DNA of 64,000 bases, from positions 115,170,286-115,234,285 of the forward strand of contig OX415249.1 in assembly GCA_948329865.1 (NCBI GenBank), in the 5' to 3' direction. Shown here one piece after another: positions 55,240 through 64,000 of the stretch (its first letter is position 1; each line of letters begins with the position of its first letter). The stretch comes from Linaria vulgaris (Eukaryota > Streptophyta > Magnoliopsida > Lamiales > Plantaginaceae). A model generated the notes under the pieces. It was not told the origin of the DNA. It searched no databases and saw only the letters and a program-made list of their open reading frames with translations. The position numbers were made by a program, and so were the translations under genes.

Positions 55240-58200
55240 TACAAGGACTTGACGGACAAGAAACATGTTAACCCCACTAGAAGCTTTGTTAATTCTGCAG
55301 ATGTTGCAGATCCTTCAGGTCCTGGTGGTTCTACCGCTACTGGTCACCCTGGTTCTCTTCCTTGAGACTTCTGCAAACTAATGAAAGCTAGCATTGCTCA
55401 ACCTGAGATGCAATAGTTGATGCAACATGACGTAAGACAAGTGAATTTTGTTCACTTTGGGGACTTTGCTGGTATAAATGCAAACCTCATTACTTCTAAT
55501 TGCTTAAATCATGGATGCTAGATTCTATATACTAGTGGTTCTAGTATATATCCAATTTCGTGATCATACTAGTAGTCATATAGGCCTCAAAATGCACTTA
55601 AATCATAGGGTGCCCTACCACAAGGCATGCACCGGTATACTTACCTGATGGCTCTATAAAATTGGTCACACATTGGAAATATCACCTTGAACTTCACAAT
55701 CACCTTACAGAATGCCTAACATCTCGTTGACTTCAATTTCAACTTCATCTCAATTCCTAAACCTCCTATTGATGCTAACTTGAAGGTCACTTTCTCACTG
55801 ACTAAGTGCATTTTGCAGGATCCTTTGACTGATGAAGACATTATTTCGATTCTGCATATTGTAATAAATCACTGAGCACTCTATCTTTTTGCCACAACAG
55901 ATTAGGACATACTTCATGTGTTGCTCTTCGACATCTTGATTGTGTTCCTACTTTATCTCTTTCTGATGTAACTCTGCACTCATACGATGTATGTCATAAG
56001 GCCAAGCAGCCTATACATTCTTTTCCTCAGAGTACTTCTCACTCCACTTCAATTTTTGATTTACTTCACATAGTTATGGGTCCTTACAGGATTCCAACTA
56101 CATCCAAATGCTCATTAGGTTTTGACTGTTGTGGATGATTACAATAGATCTACATGGACTTATCTACTAAATAACAAGACTCGAGTTAAAATCTACTCTG
56201 GAACTCTCATGTTACTAGTTAAAGCTCAATAAAACAAAGCTATCTTAGCATTCAAAACTAATAATAATACTAAATTCACTTGTCATGCCTTCAACTTCTA
56301 TTTTCTTCACATGGAATTGTATATCAAAAGTCCACTCCTATATACACCTTAGCAAAATGGTGTGGTGGAGAGGGAGCATAGACATCTTCTATATGTACTA
56401 TAGCACTACTTTTCCAAGAAAGTTTTCAAGCTTCTTTCTAGGGTCATACAATATTAATGGCCACATATCTCAATAACAGAACTCCTACCAAACTGTTGAA
56501 CTTTTGCACTCCTTATGAGAAGTTACACTCTTGAAAACATGACATGTCTTTGCTCAAAGTGTTTGGTTGCCTCTGTTACTACACTAACGTTCAACCACAT
56601 AAAGACAAATTAGCTCCCAAAGCGTTTAAAGGCTGCTTCACGGGATTCACTTCCGGCCAAAAAGCCTAGAAGATATACTGCTTTTATCAGAAGAGAATTT
56701 TCATCAGCAGAGATGTGAAGTTCTATAAGTCCATATTTTTTATTCTTCCTACAACCTTGAGATTTCTGCATCTCATCTCCCTCTCATATCTCTCTCATAT
56801 CTCAACTTAGCAGTGAGTGTTCTGAGACTCTTTTAACTGCTCCATACATTGACTTACATGCTACTTCTTAATATGATACATAACCTGATCAAAATACAGT
56901 TTCAACCTCATGCTCTCAGCATTGAGCCCTTACCTCCAAATCTATTTGACCATGGTTTCATTGAGGTGACTCCTTCTTTTTCTATTCCTGCTTCTAGAAG
57001 AAGTTGCAGAGTAGTATCTAACCATGGGCTCCTCTAATATTACATCTTGACATGTGCTACTGATCCTCTGGGCACACATTCACATGTTACTAATCTCAAC
57101 AACTCATACACTCCTCCCACTTTCTCGTATACCACCAATCTTTCATTGTCTCCTTCTCATATAACTTACTGGGCAACTTATCTTTACAGTTTGAGCCAAA
57201 AACATACAAAGAAGCATGCACTAGCAATGATTGGCTTCAGTATATGAATTCTGGAATCCAAGCTCTTGAGGATATCAACACTTGATCCTTGGTTACTTTG
57301 CCTCCTGGTAGGCACTCCATTGACTCTAAATGGGTGTTCATGCTCAAATTAAAGCATGGTGGTTCTGTTGATAATCATAAAACTAGGTTGGTGGAAAAGA
57401 GATATAACCAGGTGTTTGGTCTTGATTAGGTATATAGCTTCCCACATGTTCTCAAGCTTGTGAGTGTGAGAATAATCTTGGATGTTAATACTCACTTCAA
57501 TTGGCATCTAAATCGGCTTGACATGGTTTCTTGGATGAAGACATACACTTAAAGACACATGAGGGCTACGCTAATGTTGTTTCTAGTCAAGCTTGCAAAC
57601 TGAACACATCCCTTTATGTGTTTAAACAAGATTCAAGACATTGGAATGTTGAATTCACTAAATGTCTTATCTCCTATGGGTTCTATCAATCCAAGTTAGA
57701 AAAGTGCTTATTCACTAAGGGTTCAGGCAGTGATTTCATTGCTCTTTTGGTCTATGTGGACGATGTCTTGATTACAAGTCCCAATCTCTCTCTCATCACT
57801 GATATTCAATCAGTTTTAAACAATGGCTTCATTATAAAGGATCTAGAGTCTACTAAGCACTTCCTTGGCCTGGAATTACCCAGATCAGCTTCTGGATTGT
57901 ACATTAATCAGAGGAAATGCATTCTCGACATTCTCAAAGACACTAGTCTTCTTGGAGCTAAACTTGTTGAGCTCATATGTCTCAAAGGTTTAAAACTAGC
58001 TGATGGTAGCTTTTATTCTCAACTTGAAAAGTACAGGAGATTAATTGACTGGCTTTTTATCTCAACATGACCAGGCCAGACATGTGCTACATTGCCAATC
58101 ATCTTGCTCAATTCATGCACTCTCCCACTCAATTCGTGCCTCCTCTTTAGGTCTGTTTTTTATCCCATGGTTCTCAACTCACCCTGAAGGCCTAGTGATG

Positions 58201-58897
58201 TTGATTGAGGCTCGTGTCTTGACACTCGCAAATGCTTGACTGGTTTTTGTATCTTTCTTGGTGACTCCTTAATTAGCTAGAAAATGAAAAAGCAAATTAC
58301 TATTTTCAAAAGCTTTACCGAGCTGAATACAGAAGCATGACTTCCATTACATGTGTAGTACAATGGATTAATTATATCCTCACTGATCTTCAGATTGTTG
58401 TTCCCCAACCTATTTCTCTATTGCGTGAGAACAAGTATGCGGTCCATATCACCCAGAATCCTACATTTCAGGAAAGAACTAAGCAACTTGACATTGATTG
58501 TCATGTAATGAGGGGTTGTTTCAAATTAAGATTTCTGCTTCCTCAACATTGTCATGTTGCACCCCAGCTTGTTGACTTCTTTACCAAGCCCTTGACTTCT
58601 ACTTTGTTCCATCATTGGTGTTTCAAGTTGGGCTTTGGTTATCCACACCAGCCTCTAACTTGAGAAGAGTATATTGAAGTTGTTATTGCTAATTTCAGAA
58701 TGTCCACAAACCTAGGGGTTATTTTGTAATTTATGCAAGTTAGTTGCCAGGTTGTTAGAGTTAGTTAGATTTTCAGTTTTAACAGCTTTTCCCTCCTCTT
58801 TCAGGCATATGTACTTATACACACATTGTAGCTCTTTTTCATATCTGAGTCATTCAATTAAAGGAGAACTTATCAATTTCATTTCTCTCTCTCAACA
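55240..58897 (+). mobile_element. Degenerate Ty1/copia retrotransposon, plus strand, 5' truncated
   Basis: Plus-strand Copia remnant lying head to head with the previous one. Gag-like sequence is barely visible (55240-55800). Integrase follows (CPTLSLSDV region near 55940, TWTYLLNNKTRVKIYSG at 56153, QNGVVEREHRHLL near 56350, KAFKGCFTGFTSGQKA near 56610). Reverse transcriptase and RNase H come next. A purine tract GAGAAGAG (58663-58670) precedes a putative 3' LTR at 58675-58897 (TGAAGTTG...CTCAACA). No 5' LTR is seen. It is riddled with stops. Confidence 0.8.
57330..58660 (+). pseudogene. pol: Copia reverse transcriptase-RNase H (broken)
   Basis: SKWVFMLKLKHGGSVDNHKT opens the RT near 57327. 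A 179-codon open part (57531-58070) holds the LNTSLYVFKQDSRHWNVEFT segment and the active site VYVDDVLITS. RNase H pieces follow (58337-58663) with LVDFFTKPLTSTLF near the end. A stop after FGLD and several frameshifts disable it. This lineage keeps YVDD, unlike the neighbouring minus-strand element. Confidence 0.85.
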
Positions 58898-60273
58898 AGT
58901 TGTAACTCTCACGAAATATTGGAACATGCGGAATCTGCCAATGTCATTTATAATACACCAAATTTTAATTGTGTTACTATAGATATATATTTTATCAATT
59001 TACCCTATGAAATTAGTTATTAAACATATTCCTACATAAAAATAAAAAACAAACGCTTAAAAAGTTAAACTGGTGAGAGTGGCTGGTCTTAAATTTTAAA
59101 ACAATGATTGGGAAGAATTCATATGGCTTGTTTTTCTGTTGTTAATTTTTTTCTAGTTAAGTTAACTAGAGCGTTAATAATTTTTAACTACCAAGTATTA
59201 TTTGGAATTCGTATAAAGGTCGCTTGTTCCAGCTAGTTATGAGAGAAATTGTATTTGGTCCTATAACAATATCATGTAGCAATTTTCGTGTGCTACGAAA
59301 AAATAGAACTGTCAGATTTTAGTCTGATCATTAGTATACATCTTCAATTTTACTAAGTTAACATCTTGCAAATTGTACGTTGCGCCTTCGTTTTGCAAGT
59401 TTTTTTAATTTCTACTTTAATTATTTATTACAATTAAAAAGAAAAAGAAAAAGAACTACGCCCGCTCCCCTAAATTTATGGAAATACTAAGATTTACAAA
59501 GTTTGAGATTTTTTATAATATAAATAGACTAAAAATTTTGTAGTATGTTAGAATCTTTATGACTGCAACGCTAAAGAGATGCTTTATGTGCGTGAACTAC
59601 TAAAAGGAAGCATAACAAGAAGTTCTTTCACAAATACGTGAGTCTCATGTGGACTTCCACAAATTGAAGGGTGCAACAAGGAGAAGAAGAAAATGTGATG
59701 TCATCACAATTCAAAAAACAAAAGGATAACTCATGTTCAAAGTCTTGACATTATACCCTCAAAACTCAAATCAAAATGTCAGTACATGCATAAAGTGATA
59801 GCTCCCTAAATCGCTTTAGTATGTGTACCACTTTCTTTGCTTAATGGATTTCTTGTAGAACCAAGTACACATATCTGAAACATTCACATACGATAAACCA
59901 AAGACATAGACTTTGCGAAAGACATTCACATACGATGAGCCAAATACATACACTTAAATTATATTTTCCGTGTATTGACTTTGAATTTTGCGACACCGTC
60001 ACCACCATCAGAACCGTCTCAATGAAAGGAAGGTTTTAGTCAAACTATAAATAATTTTTTCGAAGATTTTTGGTAAGAAAATTGCCAAAAATTGGAAATG
60101 GGGCAATTCGCACAAGTTCCAAAGTTTAGACCTCACTGGGTTTAAAAATAAAGATCTGACCCTGAACCCATAAAGTGGTCATAGTTCAGGGGGTTTGATG
60201 GAATAATCCCATATATTCAATGGCATATACAACTATTTACCTTGTGTACACTGAGTAAGCTCTCGTTGTAAGC
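58898..60273. other. Non-coding interval
   Basis: No gene is visible. The stretch 60090-60225 (GGGGCAATTCGCACAAG to CAGGGGGTTTGATGGAAT) looks like a piece of a small transposon common in plant genomes, but its ends could not be paired. Confidence 0.4.
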
Positions 60274-60990
60274 TAGGGCCTAGAAGTTGTCATCTGCACC
60301 ATCTAGCTGAACTTTTTTGACTTCATTTGTATGAAATGCAAGGGATGCTAATTGGCCAGGAGTGCTCTCCACCCATAACCGCTCATTCTTCCAACACAAT
60401 AGAGGTCTTTCGAAGAAGTAAGGACCCAACACAAATTGGTTGGTCCATGACTCCTTAACGCCATACTCCTTCATTACCCAAACATCAACAACATGTGGCT
60501 CTTCTAACATTTCTTTATGCGAAAGCAAAGCAAGGCACTCATTTATGACTATAATATACTATTTGAACCATTTTCATTATTTATTGATTTCAAACAATCA
60601 GGATACTGCAAGTGCTTGAAAACATCAATATTGACATCAAAACCTAGTATCATCGCAGACATATCCGACTCATTTCTTACGTACCAGTGACAAGTACCAT
60701 TTACAAAAACATATGATCCAAACAAAAAGTAAACCATGTATAGCATGATAGCCTCATCACCTTCGATTTCCCTCCAAGTATTGGTGCTTGAATAGTACAC
60801 ATGAGCTACCACACCATATCTTTGATTTGAAGTGTCAGACTTCATATATTTTATTATGACAACCTTGAAATCGTTGGTACAAGTACTACCAAAGCCCTAT
60901 GAAGAAATAGTATAACGATAACCTGATGGACATGCGAAGGGGCACTGTGGAAGCCTTTTGAATTCGTGCAATACCGGGTTGCAAAAAATA
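60274..60990 (-). pseudogene. F-box associated (FBA) domain protein fragment
   Basis: The minus strand reads LFFCNPVLHEFKRLPQCPFA near 60985-60925. After an in-frame stop it continues GFGSTCTNDFKVVIIKYMKS, then AHVYYSSTNTWREIEGDEA, VNGTCHWYV, ILGFDVNIDVFKHLQYPDC, and WVMKEYGVKESWTNQFVLGP. This is the order of the plant FBA domain that follows an F-box in SCF ubiquitin-ligase substrate receptors. A stop near 60902, a frame break at about 60530-60550 and loss of the F-box make it a pseudogene. The coding similarity ends where element F starts, so the N-terminal half was separated or lost by that insertion. No F-box could be found to the right of element F. Confidence 0.82.
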
Positions 60991-60991
60991 A

Positions 60992-61950
60992 GGATGAAAT
61001 ATTAAAAATGTCCCTAACTTTTTTTAAAAAGTTAAAATGCCCGTTTTTTTTCGGGCCTTGCCATATGTTTAAAAAAATCTTTCAAAATGCCCTCACCCCT
61101 TATTCGGGCCAAAGTTGCCTACGTGGCGGTACAGTCAACAAGTTGTCAATGCCACGTCATATTTATCAGCCAAAACACATTTTTTACACAAATCCTTGTA
61201 ATTTTAAATATTGTATTTGCACCCCCAAAATAAATTACACTTTGCACCCCAATATATATATAATAAACACATATATAACTATTTTGTAAAAATAATAAAT
61301 ATATATATAAACAATAATAATAAACATATATATATAACTATTTGTAAAAATAATATACATATATATAATAATAATAATAAACACTTATATATAAATTATA
61401 ATAATATATAACTATTTATAAAAATAATAAACATATATATATAAATAATAATAATAATAATAAATATTTATATATAAATAATAATTTATATATAAATAAT
61501 AATAATAATAATAAACATATATATAATAATAATAAATATTTTAACAATATAAAAAATACAAAAAATACGAAAAAAGAAAAATTTAATCATCATCTTCATC
61601 ACCCTCTCCTCTCCCCCCCCCCCCCCCCCCCCACATCCCACCTACCCCCGTCGCCGCCGTTGCGACCACCACCACCACCGTTGCCCCCAAACGCCATCTT
61701 CACACTACCACCACCACCACCCCAAAATTCCCCCAAATCAAAAACCATAATTTTCTTGTTGTGGTGGTGGCGCGATGGGTTGGTGGCGCGATTCGAGCCG
61801 TGAATTGCAGCGTTTGCGACGCCAATTTTTGGGAGAGGTGGTGGCGCAATTGGAAGGGTGGTGGCGTGATTTGCATCGATGGTGGTGGCGGTGGTGGTGG
61901 CGACGCAATTTTGGGAGAGGTGGTAGTAACGACATATTCTTGATATCTGA
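60992..61950. mobile_element. Mutator-like element F (one end visible)
   Basis: Begins GGATGAAATATTAAAAATGT and carries CCCTAACTTT, AATGCCCG and CTACGTGGC, clearly related to element B (GACGAATTATTAAAAATGT). An AT-rich arm with TATATATAAT/AATAATAAT arrays (61250-61560) follows. Next come a C homopolymer (61613-61632), a CCA/CCG-rich core and a GGTGGTGGCG-rich part, the same plan as element C. The right inverted end was not found; 61950 is where the GGT-rich part ends. Confidence 0.6.
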
Positions 61951-62169
61951 AATTAAAAGACAAGAAAACAAGAAAAAATTACAAAGTAAATTTGAATTAA
62001 TTTAAATTACAATTGTGGTGCAATATCTATTTAATCCTCTAATTCTTTTCTCAAGCAAATGATTTTGAAATTTGGTTGACTTGAGTAGATTTGATTTTGA
62101 TTTCTTTCACGTGTATTTGAGTTGAACTTTAATCCAAGTGCGTTGAGCTTGATCTTGAATTGACGATCT

Positions 62170-62610
62170 ACTTGACTTGATATTTGCGACGAACAATATG
62201 ATCTTCGTCTTGAACTTGTTGAATGTCAATCTTCTTTGGAGGAATCTTGATCTTCAAAGTACTTGGATATTTGACAAACGTTGATTCGAGGGCTTTACGG
62301 CTTGATCTCGGATTGAATGGAAATTTGATTAGGAATTTGTTTTGAAGGTTGATGAAGATTGGTATGATCTTCGTATTCAATTCTTTTGATTTTTTGGGTT
62401 TTGATCTTCTTGAATGGACTTCAATCTTCAAAAATGGTTTTTCGAGGGTCTTAGGGCTTGATCTCGGATTAAACGGATCTTTACCTGAAGACGAATGAAG
62501 AACGGTATGAACTTAGTTTTGGATTTGTTGAACTTCTTGGAGTTTGATCTTCTTCGACATAAGTGCTATCTTCAAAAACGGTTTTTGGATGGAATTGAGA
62601 CTTGACAGCA
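62170..62610. repeat. Degenerate tandem repeat, about 180 bp unit
   Basis: Two to three imperfect units hold GGCTTGATCTCGGATTRAA, GGTATGA, TTTTGATCTTCTT and ATCTTCAAAAA followed by GGTTTTT. No protein is encoded with confidence. Confidence 0.6.
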
Positions 62611-64000
62611 GATTGAAATGAGTTCTTTACAAAAAACAACACACAAAATTTTTGTGCCGTGACTCAGTTGTGTCGGTGGTGCATCTGAGTGATCGGGAAA
62701 TTGGCAGCAATTGCAATTTGCACCATTTCCATAATTTGGCCCATTAGCTCGGGAAGAAGAGTGATAGCGAGTGCTGCTACCCCTGGAGGGGCAAGTGGCT
62801 GACTTTCTACTACAGGCTCAAGTGGCAGTTATAGTTCAGATGCAATAATTGTGGCGGGAACTGGCGTCCATCCTCTAGCTCTCGCAACGGTTGGTCTTCC
62901 AAGTCGATGCATCTCAGCAGTGGAACTCTCAGCGACTCTCTCACTTTGGGAACGAGTAACTCTGAACATGGTTGCTTTCGCGTCCGTGCTTGTGGGGTTC
63001 TCACAGATAGCGCCAATCATTTGGTGATATTTCGTCTGGGTTACACAAATGAAAACGAAAGGACAAACGGGTCTAGAATACACCAAACTATGATAATCTG
63101 ATATAGGAACTGACCAGCTTTATCCAGAACACTCTTATGCACATAAGAATAGTTGAAACACGTTGAAAGCTCCAAATGACTCGAAATCCCGATGTCTCGA
63201 CACCATATCTCTCGAAATGGGCCTTGTATCGAATTGGGCACATAAGAAACTATGGATCACTCGTAAAACAGTTAGGTCGATGCAGGTCCTTTGATACACA
63301 AGTTCTCGAATGCTCAGGTGTATCGAAAGGAATCTCTCAACAGTAGTCTCGAAATAGTTTCTCGATGAAAGAGTGTATGTTTGCTATAATATTAATAAAA
63401 TAACGTGTTTATCGGGATCTGTGATATTTATAGGCCTTGAAATGTGGGTTTCATTTCTATATTTCTCGGGAATGTATCGAAATAGTGGAGTCTCTAAACA
63501 TAGTTTCGAGACATCTATAACATTGTCTCCAAAAGTATTTTGGAGACATTTCCCGTTGGGCAACAAGGCGGCCTGACCCAAGTCGTTATATTGAGCTAGC
63601 CGAATATGCCCACAATGTGCATGAATAAAAAAATTAAGGATTGCATTAGAACTTTAATTATTGCAAACCTTTATTTATTCCTAATGTTCACGTAGAATTC
63701 AGGGTGAATGTAATTCTTTTTTTCAATGATGTTATAAAACCATAAATTAGTCCTCCTATAAGAATTGACAAAACTTTTAGAGAGAGAAGATAAATCCCTT
63801 AATTCATGTCAGTGCATATGGAAGGTACAAGTATTATATTATATTTCAAGTGTATTACGTAAAAAAAAATTAATACTGGGAAAAAAGTAATATTTAAATC
63901 GATCTCACACTCAATTAATTAGTTATTCCTACTTAAACTAAGTAAGTTTTATATGGTCGAAATATTTAGAATATAGGTCCAAACCATTTGCAAGCCCATA
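62611..64000. other. Non-coding interval to the window end
   Basis: No recognisable gene. Overlapping short frames around 62810-63240 have near-neutral composition but no family features. TCTCGAAA-type phrases recur around 63170-63530, suggesting a decayed repeat. Confidence 0.4.

Noticed and set aside
1..64000. CRISPR arrays, operons, ribosome binding sites, replication origins
   Set aside because: The sequence is eukaryotic; spliced genes and plant transposons dominate, and no regularly spaced short repeats with unique spacers are present.

Overview
The window is nuclear DNA from a flowering plant, probably a eudicot. It is AT-rich, its genes are sparse and spliced in the plant style, and the repeats are plant types: Ty1/copia, TRIM, CACTA, Mutator-like, PIF/Harbinger and MITEs. 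I cannot name a species. There is no rRNA, convincing tRNA or CRISPR array. Only one host gene looks intact: a BAHD acyltransferase of the spermidine hydroxycinnamoyl transferase type (5516-6943, minus). A second copy at 29643-31063 is broken by loss of its start codon and a 1-bp deletion. A third host gene, an F-box-associated-domain gene (60274-60990, minus), survives only as a fragment that stops where a Mutator-like element begins. Everything else I can identify is mobile DNA or its remains.

Layout. 1-3.6 kb: non-coding, with a solo Copia LTR plus primer site. 3.68-5.37 kb: a Mutator-like element (A) with TTATTATTA target duplications, sitting in the 3' flank of the intact BAHD gene. 5.5-6.9 kb: BAHD gene. 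9.5-14.6 kb: three more Mutator-like elements (B, C, D), each with long terminal inverted repeats (TIRs) and 9-bp target duplications; D contains a complete 655-bp TRIM. 15.0-15.3 kb: Tourist-like MITE. 15.85-18.67 kb: non-autonomous CACTA element with palindromic GGGACCGC...GCGGTCCC repeats and about four internal tandem units. 18.7-29.1 kb: Copia element with matched 154-bp LTRs that begin TA and end TA, split by a 5.7-kb CACTA-like insertion at about 21.6-27.3 kb. 29.5-31.1 kb: BAHD pseudogene plus duplicated flank.

32.0-39.6 kb: a 7.6-kb PIF/Harbinger element with TTA target duplications. It carries a transposase, two Myb/SANT-like genes, an acidic protein and a GRF-type zinc-finger protein in two convergent sets, all with disabling changes. 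39.7-42.1 kb: decayed autonomous CACTA genes, also convergent. 42.2-43.8 kb: Mutator-like element E. 44-49.6 kb: mostly unassigned sequence, with a 205-bp direct repeat and a 796-bp MITE. 49.9-55.2 kb and about 55.2-58.9 kb: two degenerate Copia elements lying head to head, both lacking a 5' LTR. 60.3-62 kb: F-box fragment and Mutator-like element F. 62-64 kb: non-coding, with weak repeats.

How it fits together. The two BAHD copies share coding sequence and 3' flank, so they come from a segmental duplication that later insertions spread to about 24 kb apart. The CACTA and Copia elements between them are well preserved (Copia LTRs differ at 3 of 154 positions), so much of the spacing is recent. 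The most unusual items are the multi-gene Harbinger element and the group of Mutator-like elements. The latter share a plan: long TIRs with GCCC/CACGT motifs, an AT-rich shell and a C- or CCA-rich core, sometimes with captured coding-like segments.
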